Positions 53,635 through 63,024 are shown, numbered from the stretch's first letter. The stretch is 64,000 nucleotides of DNA from Albidovulum inexpectatum (GCF_002927635.1 NZ_PRDS01000006.1:124001-188000); one strand, 5' to 3'. Translations and numbers: made by a program. The notes: generated by a model from the letters alone, not told the origin.

Positions 53635-53667
53635 GGCCATCGCGGCGTCGCGCCGCGGTGGCCTTTT
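53635..53667 (+). terminator. Strong terminator after the lipoprotein pair
   Basis: GGCCATCGCGGCG (53635-53647) and CGCCGCGGTGGCC (53651-53663) form a 13-bp stem with one G-T pair and a TCG loop, followed by TTTT. It lies 51 bp before the pccA start, so pccA should need read-through or a promoter in the short remaining space. Confidence 0.9.
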
Positions 53668-53680
53668 CATTGCTTGCGCG

Positions 53681-53698
53681 GCCGGGGGTGCCCCCGGC
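53681..53698. other. Hairpin in the pccA leader
   Basis: GCCGGGGG and CCCCCGGC form a perfect 8-bp palindrome separated only by TG, ending 20 bp before the pccA start. As RNA it would form a tight stem near the ribosome site (GGGGACGG) and might influence translation of pccA. Confidence 0.45.
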
Positions 53699-53718
53699 GT
53701 TGCGGGAAAGGGGACGGA

Positions 53719-55719
53719 ATGTTCAACAAGATCCTGATCGCGAACCGTGGGGAAATTGCCTGTCGCGTCATCAAGACGGCGCGCAAGATGGGGATTCGCA
53801 CGGTCGCCGTATATTCGGACGCCGATCGCAACGCCTTGCATGTGCGCATGGCGGACGAGGCCGTCCATATCGGCCCCGCACCGGCGAACCAGTCTTATAT
53901 CGTGATCGACCGCATCATGGATGCGATACGGAAGACGGGTGCCGAGGCTGTCCATCCCGGTTATGGTTTCCTGTCGGAAAATCCCCGCTTTGCCGAGGCG
54001 CTGGAGAAGGAAGGCGTCGTCTTCATCGGCCCGCCCAAGACCGCGATCGAGGCGATGGGCGACAAGATCACCTCGAAGAAGCTTGCGGCCGAAGCCGGCG
54101 TCAGCACGGTCCCCGGCTATATGGGTCTGATCGAGGACGCGGACGAAGCCGTGCGCATCAGCCGTCAGATCGGTTATCCGGTCATGATCAAGGCCAGCGC
54201 GGGGGGCGGCGGCAAGGGCATGCGCATCGCGTGGAACGACGACGAGGCCCGCGAAGGTTTCCAGAGTTCGAAGAACGAAGCCGCCAGCAGCTTTGGCGAC
54301 GATCGGATCTTCATCGAGAAATTCGTCACCCAACCCCGGCATATCGAAATCCAGGTCCTGGCCGACAGGCATGGCAACTGCGTCCACCTGTTCGAGCGCG
54401 AATGCTCGATCCAGAGGCGCAACCAGAAGGTCATCGAAGAAGCGCCTTCGCCGTTCCTGGACGAAGAGACGCGCCGAGCCATGGGCGAACAGGCCTGCGC
54501 TCTGGCCCGCGCGGTGGGCTATTCCAGTGCGGGCACGGTCGAGTTCATCGTGGATGGCGATCGAAATTTCTATTTCCTTGAAATGAACACGCGCCTGCAG
54601 GTCGAACACCCGGTGACCGAGCTGATCACCGGCATCGATCTGGTCGAACAGATGATCCGTGTCGCGGCGGGCGAAAAGCTGCCCTTTGCGCAGGAGGATC
54701 TGAAGATCAACGGCTGGGCCATCGAAAGCCGTCTGTATGCCGAGGACCCGTATCGCAACTTCCTGCCCTCGACCGGCCGTCTGACGCGCTATCGCCCCCC
54801 GGCCGAGGCCGTTACGGCAACCAGTATCGTACGCAACGATACCGGCGTCTATGAAGGCGGCGAGATCAGCATGTTCTATGACCCGATGATCGCGAAGCTG
54901 TGTTCGTGGGCGCCGACGCGCAGCGAGGCGATCGAGGTCATGCGCGTCGCGCTGGACGAATTCGAGGTCGAGGGCATCGGACACAATCTGCCGTTCCTTT
55001 CGGCGGTCATGGACCATCCACGCTTCGTGAAAGGCGACCTGACAACGGCCTTCATTGCCGAGGAGTTTCCCGACGGCTTCAATGGCGTTACCCTGCAACC
55101 CGATCAGTTGCGCCGGATCGCAGCATGCGCCGCGGCCATGCACCGGGTCTGCGAAATCCGCGACGCACGCATTTCGGGCCGGCTTGGCAATCACGAGCGC
55201 CGGGTCGGTACCGATTGGGTGGTCGCCGTTCAGGGCGAGGAATTCGCGCTGCATATCGACGCCGATCGCGATGGCGCGACGGTGACCTTCGCCGACGGCA
55301 CGCGCCACCGCGTGGCCTCGGACTGGAAGCCCGGCATGACGCTGGCTCGGCTGGAGGTCGATGGTCAACCGGTCGTGCTGAAGGTCGACCGTATCCCGGC
55401 AGGCTACCGCATCCGCAGTCGCGGCGCCGATCTGAAGGTTCATGTGCGCAGTCCCCGCGTCGCCGAACTTGCGCGACTGATGCCGGAAAAGGCCGCGCCC
55501 GACATGTCGAAATACCTGCTGTGCCCGATGCCCGGGATGGTGGTGAAGATCCATGTCGAGGAAGGCGACGAAGTGCAGGAAGGGCAGGCCCTGGCTACGG
55601 TCGAGGCCATGAAGATGGAAAACATCCTGCGCGCCGAACGCAAGGCGGTGGTCGCCAGTATCAAGGTCGAGGCCGGGGCCAGCCTGCAGGTGGACGAAGT
55701 GATCATGGAGTTCGAATAG
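53719..55719 (+). CDS. pccA: Propionyl-CoA carboxylase alpha subunit
   Basis: The 666-residue biotin-dependent subunit starts at 53719 with MFNKILIANRGEIACRVIKT. Biotin carboxylase domain: residues 1 to about 450, with ATP-grasp SAGGGGKGMR and the metal-binding EMNTRLQVEHPVTELITG region. A BT-type linker follows, then the biotinyl domain with Lys632 in EAMKMEN. With PccB it makes methylmalonyl-CoA from propionyl-CoA, CO2 and ATP. Regulation by PccR is expected, but no PccR-type site is seen right before it. Confidence 0.96.
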   Translation: MFNKILIANRGEIACRVIKTARKMGIRTVAVYSDADRNALHVRMADEAVHIGPAPANQSYIVIDRIMDAIRKTGAEAVHPGYGFLSENPRFAEALEKEGVVFIGPPKTAIEAMGDKITSKKLAAEAGVSTVPGYMGLIEDADEAVRISRQIGYPVMIKASAGGGGKGMRIAWNDDEAREGFQSSKNEAASSFGDDRIFIEKFVTQPRHIEIQVLADRHGNCVHLFERECSIQRRNQKVIEEAPSPFLDEETRRAMGEQACALARAVGYSSAGTVEFIVDGDRNFYFLEMNTRLQVEHPVTELITGIDLVEQMIRVAAGEKLPFAQEDLKINGWAIESRLYAEDPYRNFLPSTGRLTRYRPPAEAVTATSIVRNDTGVYEGGEISMFYDPMIAKLCSWAPTRSEAIEVMRVALDEFEVEGIGHNLPFLSAVMDHPRFVKGDLTTAFIAEEFPDGFNGVTLQPDQLRRIAACAAAMHRVCEIRDARISGRLGNHERRVGTDWVVAVQGEEFALHIDADRDGATVTFADGTRHRVASDWKPGMTLARLEVDGQPVVLKVDRIPAGYRIRSRGADLKVHVRSPRVAELARLMPEKAAPDMSKYLLCPMPGMVVKIHVEEGDEVQEGQALATVEAMKMENILRAERKAVVASIKVEAGASLQVDEVIMEFE

Positions 55720-55721
55720 GG

Positions 55722-56648
55722 ATGCAGCTGACCCTGCATATCGGAGCCCATCGCACGGGATCGACGGCATTGCAGCAGCTTTGCCGACGTCGTCGCGACT
55801 GGTTGCGGGGATACGGTATTGCGTTCTGGGGGCCGCGCACGATGCGCGCCGGGCGGCGTCGCGATTTCGTGCCGCGTGTGGCGCGCGGCGGCGGGCCGGG
55901 CGCCAGGCGGCCCGACCTGGCAGGTGTCGTGCATGAGATGCATGTGGCCTTTGCAGCCGAAGCCGAGTCGGGGATCGACCATATCCTGGTCAGCGAGGAA
56001 AACCTGCTTGGCGCCATGGCCGAGACCTATGCCGATGGCACGCTGTACTGGGATGCACGTGACTGGCTGGCGGCGACCGCCGAGCTGTTCCCGGTGCAGC
56101 CCGACCAGATATTCCTGTGCATCCGCGATTATGCCAGCCTTGCGGTGTCGATCTATTCTCACTTGATCTGCCGCAAGCCGATGGGGCCCTTTGACGATCA
56201 GCGGATGATGCGGCTGGGGCAGAGCAGGGGGTGGGTGGACGTGGTGCGCGACATCCACACGGTGTTTCCCGACAGTCGGATCGTGGTTTGGCAATACGAT
56301 TCCTCGCGACAGGCGGTGTCGAAGGCTCTTGCGCGGATGATCGGTCCGGATCTGGCGCGGGAACTGGGAGATCCGCCGCGCGCTGCGGGGCGATCGGCCT
56401 CTGCCTATGCCGTGTTCGAGCTTCTGCAACTGGGCGCGCGCGGCGATTGGGGCGACCGAGAGGCCTATCGGGAAGAGGCCGAGCGTATACGAGGGGCATT
56501 GCCCGGCCCCAGGTTGTCGCCGTTTTCCGCCGATCAGCTGAAGATCCTGCAATCCCGGTTCGAGAACGACTGGCGACTGCTTGCCGAAGGCGCGGTCAAC
56601 GGCGTCGAGCTGTGCGATCCGCCTTCCATGCGGGAGGTCGCCGGATGA
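55722..56648 (+). CDS. Sulfotransferase-fold protein next to pccA
   Basis: The 308-residue product starts 2 bp after the pccA stop. LTLHIGAHRTGSTALQQLC resembles the PAPS 5'-phosphosulfate loop (K replaced by R), and LCIRDYASLAVSIYSHLI resembles the 3'-phosphate site. Such proteins sit next to pccA in several Rhodobacteraceae as far as I recall, with no known link to propionate. The acceptor is unknown. It converges on the DUF4174 gene with a 7-bp gap. Confidence 0.7.
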   Translation: MQLTLHIGAHRTGSTALQQLCRRRRDWLRGYGIAFWGPRTMRAGRRRDFVPRVARGGGPGARRPDLAGVVHEMHVAFAAEAESGIDHILVSEENLLGAMAETYADGTLYWDARDWLAATAELFPVQPDQIFLCIRDYASLAVSIYSHLICRKPMGPFDDQRMMRLGQSRGWVDVVRDIHTVFPDSRIVVWQYDSSRQAVSKALARMIGPDLARELGDPPRAAGRSASAYAVFELLQLGARGDWGDREAYREEAERIRGALPGPRLSPFSADQLKILQSRFENDWRLLAEGAVNGVELCDPPSMREVAG

Positions 56649-56655
56649 TCGCCCG

Positions 56656-57105
56656 CTACTGCTCGCGCAGACGTTCGTCCCGGATTTCCTGCTGGCGCAG
56701 CGGGAACTTGTCGATCGCACGCACGATTTCGCGGACGCTCCAGGGTAGCGGCTTGCGCAGCTTCACCGCGCCGTCCTTGTCCAGCAGCACCATCGAGAAA
56801 CCGCGCGGCCGCAGTTTTTCGCGGACGGCGCTCTTTTGTGACGGATCGGTATCGACGATCACGACCACGTCGCGCTTGATCAGTTCCTGGGGGTCGTCGG
56901 CCAGATACAGCATCTGGTTGACGAAGGCCGGGTCGTTCGGGCTGTCGGCAAAGACGACGATCGGCCGCTTCTTCCATACGAAATCCTCCAGCCGAACCTC
57001 GGCCGCGGGCAGGATTTCCAGACGATCGGTTTCGGCCTCGGCGGCAAGCGCGGGGAAAAGCGTCGACATCCATGCCGCAAGGGCCAGAACGAAGATGTAT
57101 CTCAT
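56656..57105 (-). CDS. DUF4174 exported thioredoxin-like protein
   Basis: The 149-residue protein starts at 57105 after AGGAGG and has a signal peptide ([20 protein letters not shown]). The mature part [20 protein letters not shown] ... [20 protein letters not shown] ... [17 protein letters not shown] matches DUF4174, a peroxiredoxin-like fold without active-site Cys. Function unknown. It is divergent from the mutase gene across a 90-bp gap containing a perfect inverted repeat. A very long antisense frame covering it and the mutase gene is not a gene. Confidence 0.8.
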   Translation of the reverse strand: MRYIFVLALAAWMSTLFPALAAEAETDRLEILPAAEVRLEDFVWKKRPIVVFADSPNDPAFVNQMLYLADDPQELIKRDVVVIVDTDPSQKSAVREKLRPRGFSMVLLDKDGAVKLRKPLPWSVREIVRAIDKFPLRQQEIRDERLREQ

Positions 57106-57117
57106 GCAGCCTCCTGT

Positions 57118-57139
57118 CCCTGTCATATAGGTGACAGGG
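57118..57139. promoter_or_regulatory. Perfect inverted repeat between DUF4174 gene and mutase gene
   Basis: CCCTGTCA (57118-57125), TATAGG, TGACAGGG (57132-57139): a perfect 8-bp inverted repeat with a 6-base centre, in the middle of the 90-bp divergent gap. The central TATAG could be part of a -10 box. The TGTCA-N6-TGACA core fits a dimeric regulator; none can be named. Confidence 0.6.
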
Positions 57140-57195
57140 GTCGGGTGGAAAGGTTTCTTGCCGCCAGGTCGCGGCGCAGGGAAAGGACGAAGATC

Positions 57196-59328
57196 ATGAC
57201 GGACCCGTTGGAAAGCTGGCGCAAGCTTGCCGAGAAGGAGCTGAAGGGCAAGAGCCCCGACGATCTGGTCTGGAACACGCTGGAAGGCATCCCGGTCAAG
57301 CCGCTTTACACCGAGGCGGATCTGGAGGGGGTCGGGCATTTGGGCTCGCTGCCCGGTCTGCCGCCCTTCGTGCGCGGCCCGCGCGCGACCATGTATGCCG
57401 GGCGCCCTTGGACGATCCGCCAATATGCGGGCTTTTCGACCGCCGAGGAATCCAATGCCTTCTATCGCAAGGCGCTGGCGGCGGGGCAGCAGGGCGTCTC
57501 GGTTGCGTTCGACCTGGCCACCCATCGCGGCTATGACAGCGATCATCCGCGCGTCGTGGGCGATGTCGGAAAGGCGGGCGTGGCCATCGACAGCGTCGAG
57601 GACATGAAGATCCTGTTCGACGGCATCCCGCTGGACCGCATCAGCGTCAGCATGACGATGAATGGCGCGGTGATCCCGATCATGGCCAATTTCATCGTCA
57701 CGGGCGAAGAACAGGGCGTCAGCCGCGACAAGCTTTCGGGCACGATCCAGAACGACATCCTGAAGGAATTCATGGTGCGGAACACCTATATCTATCCGCC
57801 CGAACCTTCGATGCGGATCGTGGCCGACATCATCGAATACACCGCGCGCGAGATGCCGAAGTTCAACAGCATCTCGATCTCCGGCTATCACATGCAGGAG
57901 GCGGGCGCGAACCTGGTGCAGGAGCTGGCCTATACCCTGGCCGATGGGCGCGAATATGTGCGCGCGGCGCTGGCGCGGGGCATGAATGTGGACGATTTCG
58001 CGCCGCGGCTGTCGTTCTTCTTTGCCATCGGCATGAATTTCTTCATGGAAATCGCCAAGCTGCGGGCCGCGCGGCTGCTGTGGCACCGCATCATGTCCGA
58101 GTTCAACCCCAAGAAGCCGCAAAGTCTGATGCTGCGCACCCATTGCCAGACTTCGGGCGTGTCGTTGCAGGAACAGGACCCGTACAACAACATCGTCCGC
58201 ACGGCCTATGAGGCGCTGGCCGCGGCGCTGGGCGGGACCCAGTCCCTGCATACCAACGCGCTGGACGAGGCGATCGCGCTGCCCACCGAATTCTCGGCCC
58301 GGATCGCGCGCAACACGCAGCTGATCCTGCAAGAGGAGACGGGCATCACCCATGTCGTCGATCCGCTGGCGGGGTCGTACTACATCGAACGGCTGACCGC
58401 CGATCTGGCGGAAAAGGCCTGGGCCATGATCGAGGAAGTCGAGGCCATGGGCGGCATGACCAAGGCGGTGGCCAGCGGTCTGCCCAAGATGCGGATCGAG
58501 GAAACCGCGGCCCGTCGTCAGGCCATGATCGACCGCGGCGAAGAGGTCATCGTCGGCGTCAACAAGTACCGCAAGGAGCACGAAGAACCCATCGAGATCC
58601 TTGACGTCGACAACATGAAGGTGCGCGAGGCACAGATCGCCCGGCTGGAACGGGTGCGTGCAAGCCGCGATCAGGCGGCCTGCGATGCCGCGCTGGCCGA
58701 GCTGGAACGGCGCGCGCGCGAAGGGGGCAACCTGCTGGAGGCGGCGGTCGAGGCAGCGCGGGCGCGCGCAAGTGTGGGAGAGATCAGCATGGCGATGGAA
58801 AAGGTGTTCGGACGCCACAGGGCCGAGATCCGCACCCTGTCGGGCGTCTATGGCGCGGCCTACGAGGGGGACGAAGGCTTTGCCCGCATTCAGCGCGAGG
58901 TCGAGGCCTTTGCCGAGGAAGAGGGGCGCCGTCCGCGGATGCTGGTCGTCAAGATGGGCCAGGACGGCCATGATCGGGGCGCCAAGGTCATCGCCACGGC
59001 CTTTGCCGATATCGGCTTTGACGTCGATGTGGGGCCCTTGTTCCAGACGCCAGAGGAAGCCGCGCAGGACGCGATCGACAACGACGTTCACGTGGTTGGC
59101 ATTTCCAGCCAGGCGGCCGGTCACAAGACGCTGGCCCCCAAGCTGATCGAGGCCCTGCGCGAACGCGGGGCGGATGACATCATCGTCATATGCGGCGGCG
59201 TGATCCCCCAGCAGGATTACGATTTCCTCAAACAGGCCGGCGTGAAGGCGATCTTCGGGCCCGGCACCAACATCCCCGCCGCGGCGGCCGAGGTGCTGGA
59301 ACTGATCCGCAAGGCGCGACGCGTGTGA
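57196..59328 (+). CDS. mcm: Methylmalonyl-CoA mutase
   Basis: The 710-residue enzyme starts at 57196 (GGGAAAGGA upstream). The N-terminal TIM barrel holds [20 protein letters not shown] and [19 protein letters not shown]. The C-terminal B12-binding domain holds DGHDRGAKV, with the cobalt-ligand His592. It converts (R)-methylmalonyl-CoA to succinyl-CoA, finishing propionyl-CoA assimilation that begins with PccAB. The epimerase that must supply the R form is not found in the window. This is the single-gene (catalytic subunit only) form. Confidence 0.95.
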   Translation: MTDPLESWRKLAEKELKGKSPDDLVWNTLEGIPVKPLYTEADLEGVGHLGSLPGLPPFVRGPRATMYAGRPWTIRQYAGFSTAEESNAFYRKALAAGQQGVSVAFDLATHRGYDSDHPRVVGDVGKAGVAIDSVEDMKILFDGIPLDRISVSMTMNGAVIPIMANFIVTGEEQGVSRDKLSGTIQNDILKEFMVRNTYIYPPEPSMRIVADIIEYTAREMPKFNSISISGYHMQEAGANLVQELAYTLADGREYVRAALARGMNVDDFAPRLSFFFAIGMNFFMEIAKLRAARLLWHRIMSEFNPKKPQSLMLRTHCQTSGVSLQEQDPYNNIVRTAYEALAAALGGTQSLHTNALDEAIALPTEFSARIARNTQLILQEETGITHVVDPLAGSYYIERLTADLAEKAWAMIEEVEAMGGMTKAVASGLPKMRIEETAARRQAMIDRGEEVIVGVNKYRKEHEEPIEILDVDNMKVREAQIARLERVRASRDQAACDAALAELERRAREGGNLLEAAVEAARARASVGEISMAMEKVFGRHRAEIRTLSGVYGAAYEGDEGFARIQREVEAFAEEEGRRPRMLVVKMGQDGHDRGAKVIATAFADIGFDVDVGPLFQTPEEAAQDAIDNDVHVVGISSQAAGHKTLAPKLIEALRERGADDIIVICGGVIPQQDYDFLKQAGVKAIFGPGTNIPAAAAEVLELIRKARRV

Positions 59329-59462
59329 CCGATTCCGGAACCGCGCGGGCCGCACGTGTGAGCCGGTCATGCGCGGCTGGTTGACCCGCCTTTTGCGACA
59401 CTGCAAGACTGGCGACGGCTGCCCGTGCACGGATCGGCCACACCACCATTTCGGAGCACCGA

Positions 59463-59930
59463 GTGATCGTCATGAAGAGAATTTCCGGGTTGATTGCGAT
59501 TGGTTTGCTGTCTGCCAACATCGCCTTCGGGGCCGATGACGGGCTGCGCGAAGCGGCCGAACGCTTTGCCGCGCTGCCGTCTCAGCAGAAGATGATGGAC
59601 GACATGTTGTCGGTCGATGCCGCAATGGTGCAGCTGCGGGCGACCATGCCCGGTGCGAGCGAGGACGATATGCGCGCCCTGGCCGAGATCGTGAACGACG
59701 AACTGAAATCCCTGCGTCCCACCATGGAAGCCGCGATGGTCGACGCAATGGTCGAGATCTACACGCTTGAAGAGATCGAGGCCATGACCGCGTTCTATTC
59801 GACCCCGGTCGGCGCCAGCGTGGCGGCCAAGACGCAGCCTTACATGGCCAGTTTCTGGGCACGGATCGGCCCCGAATTTACCGCGATGCAGGGCCGCTTG
59901 ATGTCGCGAATGCAGCAGCGGATGGAATGA
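59463..59930 (+). CDS. DUF2059 exported protein
   Basis: The 155-residue protein starts with GTG at 59463, because GGAG (59453-59456) is spaced 6 bp from it; the ATG at 59472 is the alternative. It has a signal peptide (ISGLIAIGLLSANIAFGA) and the DUF2059 signature LEEIEAMTAFYSTPVGASVA. The helical domain is periplasmic and of unknown function. The 134-bp gap before it shows no firm element. Confidence 0.85.
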   Translation: MIVMKRISGLIAIGLLSANIAFGADDGLREAAERFAALPSQQKMMDDMLSVDAAMVQLRATMPGASEDDMRALAEIVNDELKSLRPTMEAAMVDAMVEIYTLEEIEAMTAFYSTPVGASVAAKTQPYMASFWARIGPEFTAMQGRLMSRMQQRME

Positions 59931-60158
59931 CCGGTCCCGTCGATTGACGGGGACATGTGCTGGACGGCGCTTGCATGCGGCGGATCATGCCATGACGGAA
60001 TGTGTCATCGCGGCATGTCCGCATGGGGGCGGGCGGGGGCGTGCCACCGGAACCGACCCGCTCAGACTGTAACGCCGCCCTTCCGTATGTGACATTTCCG
60101 GTCTAGCTTGCGCGCGGAGCGGGCTCAGACATGGCGCGTAGGGCGAGAAGGCAGGGGC
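59931..60158. other. 228-bp gap without a recognised gene
   Basis: A short 6-bp hairpin CCCGTC-GATT-GACGGG (59936-59951) lies right after the DUF2059 gene but has no T-run. GTGACA/TCTAGC-like hexamers at about 60090-60110 could be the VOC gene promoter; I am not confident in them. Nothing else is recognisable. Confidence 0.35.
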
Positions 60159-60767
60159 ATGGCAGCGCTGGATCATCTGGTAGTGACAGCCAGGCGGCTG
60201 GAGGAAGGTGTGGCGTGGCTCGAGAGCCTTCTGGCCGTGCCCCTGGAGCCCGGCGGGCATCATGCCGCGATGGGCACGCATAACCGTTTGCTGCGGCTTG
60301 GCAATTGTGAATATCTCGAGGTCATCGCCATCGATCCCCATGCACCGGCGCCTCTTCAGCCGCGCTGGTTCGGGCTGGACGGGCGTGCCGGGCCGCCCTC
60401 GCTGACCAACTGGGTGGTGCGGGTGGATGATCTGGACGGGGCGCTGGCCGTTGCCCCGAAAGGCGTGGGGCGGATCATGGATCTTTCCCGTGGCGATCTG
60501 CGTTGGCGCATGGCCGTGCCCGAGAGTGGGCATCTGCCGTTCGACGGCATGTTCCCCGCCCTGATCGCTTGGCAGGGCGATGCACACCCTGCCGGACGGC
60601 TGCCCGACCGTGGGTGCCGGCTGGACCGGCTGGTCATCCGTCATCCGGATGCAGACAAGCTGGCCGACGCGGTCGCCCTTGACGATCCGCGGGTCGAATT
60701 CGTCGCAGGGCCGATCGGGATCGAGGCCTGGATCCAGACACCGTTCGGGTTGCGGAGGCTGGGGTGA
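60159..60767 (+). CDS. VOC/glyoxalase-like protein
   Basis: The 202-residue protein starts at 60159 (AGGGG upstream) with ALDHLVVTARRLEEGVAWLE, a glyoxalase-like VOC start, and GTHNRLLRLGNCEYLEVIAI. It fits the longer Glyoxalase_3 group. Its metal-binding residues are probably the His of DHLVV, the His of GTHN and the Glu of YLEVI. The substrate is unknown. It overlaps the GNAT gene by 4 bp (GTGA). Confidence 0.82.
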   Translation: MAALDHLVVTARRLEEGVAWLESLLAVPLEPGGHHAAMGTHNRLLRLGNCEYLEVIAIDPHAPAPLQPRWFGLDGRAGPPSLTNWVVRVDDLDGALAVAPKGVGRIMDLSRGDLRWRMAVPESGHLPFDGMFPALIAWQGDAHPAGRLPDRGCRLDRLVIRHPDADKLADAVALDDPRVEFVAGPIGIEAWIQTPFGLRRLG

Positions 60768-61252
60768 AGATCCGTCCGGCCGAGGACCGGGATCTGTCAG
60801 GGATCCAGGCGATCTGGAATCCGATCATTCGGGACACCACGATCACCTTTGCATCGGATCAGCGCGACGCCATCGCGATTGCCGCCATGATCGCCGCCAG
60901 GCGCGCGGCCGGGCGCGAATTTCTTGTTGCCGAAGACGGCGACGCAATCCTGGGTTTTGTCACCTATGAGCAGTTTCGGGCCGGGAATGGCTATGCCCAC
61001 GCGATGGAGCACACGGTGATGGTATCGCCTGTCGCGCGCGGCAGGGGTGTCGGGGGCGCTCTGATGGCGGCAATTGAATCCCATGCGCGCGATGGCGGGG
61101 CGCATTGCATGATCGCGGGCGTGTCGGCCGAGAATGCCGCGGGCATCGTCTTTCACGAACGTATCGGCTATGCCCATGTCGCACGCATTCCGCAGGTCGG
61201 CCGCAAGTTCGATCGTTGGCTGGATCTGGTTCTGATGCAGAAATTCCTGTGA
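60764..61252 (+). CDS. GNAT acetyltransferase, phosphinothricin/methionine-sulfone type
   Basis: The 162-residue protein uses a GTG start overlapping the VOC stop. The acetyl-CoA motif is VARGRGVGGALMAAIESHAR; AGVSAENAAGIVFHERIGYA and the Trp/Asp-rich end (KFDRWLDLVLMQKFL) are typical of the PAT/YncA group, which N-acetylates amino acid analogues such as phosphinothricin or methionine sulfone. It is co-translated with the VOC gene. Confidence 0.87.
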   Translation: MKIRPAEDRDLSGIQAIWNPIIRDTTITFASDQRDAIAIAAMIAARRAAGREFLVAEDGDAILGFVTYEQFRAGNGYAHAMEHTVMVSPVARGRGVGGALMAAIESHARDGGAHCMIAGVSAENAAGIVFHERIGYAHVARIPQVGRKFDRWLDLVLMQKFL

Positions 61253-61294
61253 CTGCGCGCTGACAATCACCGAATAGCGGAGTAACCTGTTCAC

Positions 61295-61978
61295 ATGTCC
61301 GTCTGGTCCCGCATTTCCGAGGCCCTGCAGGCGCTTGCCAAGGGCGAGCCGCTTTCGGCCGTATTCGACCGTTTGCGCACACCGCCCGAACGCAGCGCCG
61401 CCTTTACCATTGCGGTCATCGCGCTTGGGGCAAAGATGGCCAAGGCAGACGGGCAGGTCACGCGCGATGAAGTGACGGCCTTTCGCGAAGTCTTTGCCAT
61501 CCCGCCGGGCGAAGAGAAGAATGCCGCCAGGGTATTCAACCTCGCGCGGCAGGACGTCGCGGGATACGAACTTTATGCGCGCAAGATCGCGCGCATGTTC
61601 GGCCCGGGCGATCCGGTCCTGGTCGATCTTCTGGAAGGGCTGTTCCATATCGCGCTGGCCGATGGCGCGTATCATCCGCACGAAGATGCCTTTCTGCGCG
61701 AGGTCGCGCGAATTTTCGGAGTGAGCGAGGCGACGTTTCGTGGCCTTCTGGCGCGCTTTGCACCCGACGAGGCATGCGATTCCTATTGCGTTCTGGGCGT
61801 GTCCCCCGATGCACCCATGGAAGAAATCCGGGCTGCCTGGCGTCGGGCGGTGAAGGAATGTCACCCCGACCGGCTGCGGGCGCGGGGCCTGCCGGACGAA
61901 GCTCTGAAGATGGCCGAACAGCGTCTGATCGCCATCAACCGGGCATGGGAGGACATCAGCGCCCGGCATGCCGCCTGA
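61295..61978 (+). CDS. TerB-DnaJ domain co-chaperone (DjlA-like)
   Basis: The 227-residue protein has a TerB-like domain (about 35-145: VIALGAKMAKADGQVTRDEV; IALADGAYHPHEDAFLREVA) and a C-terminal J domain (about 160-227) with the HPD motif CHPDRLRARG that stimulates DnaK. It is DjlA-like but lacks an N-terminal membrane anchor, so it is probably soluble. GGAG lies upstream. The nuclease-family gene follows after 11 bp. Confidence 0.9.
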   Translation: MSVWSRISEALQALAKGEPLSAVFDRLRTPPERSAAFTIAVIALGAKMAKADGQVTRDEVTAFREVFAIPPGEEKNAARVFNLARQDVAGYELYARKIARMFGPGDPVLVDLLEGLFHIALADGAYHPHEDAFLREVARIFGVSEATFRGLLARFAPDEACDSYCVLGVSPDAPMEEIRAAWRRAVKECHPDRLRARGLPDEALKMAEQRLIAINRAWEDISARHAA

Positions 61979-61989
61979 CTGGAAAACCC

Positions 61990-63024
61990 ATGCGTATCGC
62001 AACCTACAATGTCGAATGGTTCACCAATCTCTTTGACCGCGACGGCCGGCTGATGGAGGATCAGGGCTGGTCGGCCCGCCACAATGTCACGCGCGCCGAT
62101 CAACTTGCTGCGCTGGGCACCGTCTTTGCCGCGATGGATGCGGATGCCGTGATGATCGTCGAGGCGCCCGACGACAATCGCCGTCATCACACCGTCGAGA
62201 TGCTGGAGGCGTTTGCCACCAGATTCGATCTGCGTACCCGCAAGGCGCTGATCGGTTTCCCGAACGAGACCCAACAGGAAATCGCGCTGCTCTACGACCC
62301 TGCGGTTCTCTCGGCCGTGCATGACCCGATCGGCCTGCCCGAACAGTCGATCGAAGGCGTGTCGTCGCCGCGGTTCGACAGTTCCTACCGGATCGATCTG
62401 GATATCGACAATACGCTGGACGTGGTGCGGTTCTCCAAGCCGCCGCTGGAGGTTGCGGCGACCGCGCGGAAATCCGGGCGGCAGTTTCGGATGATCGGCG
62501 TGCACGTCAAGTCGAAGGCCCCCCATGGCGCGACCGGAGAGGCGCAGATCCGGCGCCTTGCGATCGAAAACCGCCGCAAGCAGCTGGCCCAGTGCATCTG
62601 GCTGCGTCACCGGGTCGAGGAACATCTGCGCGCTGGCGACAGTCTCATGGTCATGGGCGATTTCAACGACGGCCCCGGACTGGATGAATACGAAAAGCTG
62701 TTCGGTCATTCCGGGGTTGAAATCGTCATGGGGCTGGACGGCCCGCCGGAATTGCAGCTGTATGACCCGCATGCGCGACTGGCCTTTTCCAAGCGTCAGG
62801 TCGTCATGCCGTCGACCGCGCGCTTCTATCTGGACGACCAGGGGCGCTTTTTCTCGGCCCTGCTTGATTATCTGATGGTGTCGCCCGACCTGGCCGCGCG
62901 CAAACCCCGATGGCGCATCTGGCACCCGTTCGACGATCCGGCAATCTATGCCACGCCCGATCTGCGCGAGGCCTTGCTGACGGCTTCGGATCACTTTCCG
63001 GTCTCGATCGATATCGACCTGTAA
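61990..63024 (+). CDS. Endonuclease/exonuclease/phosphatase family protein
   Basis: The 344-residue protein starts at 61990 with MRIATYNVEWFTNLFD. Motifs of the EEP fold are seen: the Asn (TYNVEW), the catalytic HVKSK region, MGDFNDGPG and SDHFPVSIDI at the end. There is no signal peptide. It may cut nucleic acids, phospholipids or phosphoesters; I cannot decide. The translated order fits all EEP key residues, so it should be active. Confidence 0.87.
   Translation: MRIATYNVEWFTNLFDRDGRLMEDQGWSARHNVTRADQLAALGTVFAAMDADAVMIVEAPDDNRRHHTVEMLEAFATRFDLRTRKALIGFPNETQQEIALLYDPAVLSAVHDPIGLPEQSIEGVSSPRFDSSYRIDLDIDNTLDVVRFSKPPLEVAATARKSGRQFRMIGVHVKSKAPHGATGEAQIRRLAIENRRKQLAQCIWLRHRVEEHLRAGDSLMVMGDFNDGPGLDEYEKLFGHSGVEIVMGLDGPPELQLYDPHARLAFSKRQVVMPSTARFYLDDQGRFFSALLDYLMVSPDLAARKPRWRIWHPFDDPAIYATPDLREALLTASDHFPVSIDIDL

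Noticed and set aside
52676-53737. A 353-codon frame, including an ATGA-linked start at 52808
   Set aside because: It runs through a terminator and two lipoprotein genes in another frame. After about 35 residues the composition is Arg/Pro/Ser-rich and not protein-like. The ATGA overlap alone is not enough.
56656-59430. A 924-codon open frame on the minus strand across the mutase gene
   Set aside because: It is antisense to a certain methylmalonyl-CoA mutase gene. The translation is His/Asp/Arg-rich and low in normal domains. Only its last 149 codons (DUF4174) with their own start, ribosome site and signal peptide are a real gene.
60159-60767. VOC protein as methylmalonyl-CoA epimerase
   Set aside because: It is about 70 residues too long and its motifs fit the Glyoxalase_3 group; kept as VOC protein of unknown substrate.
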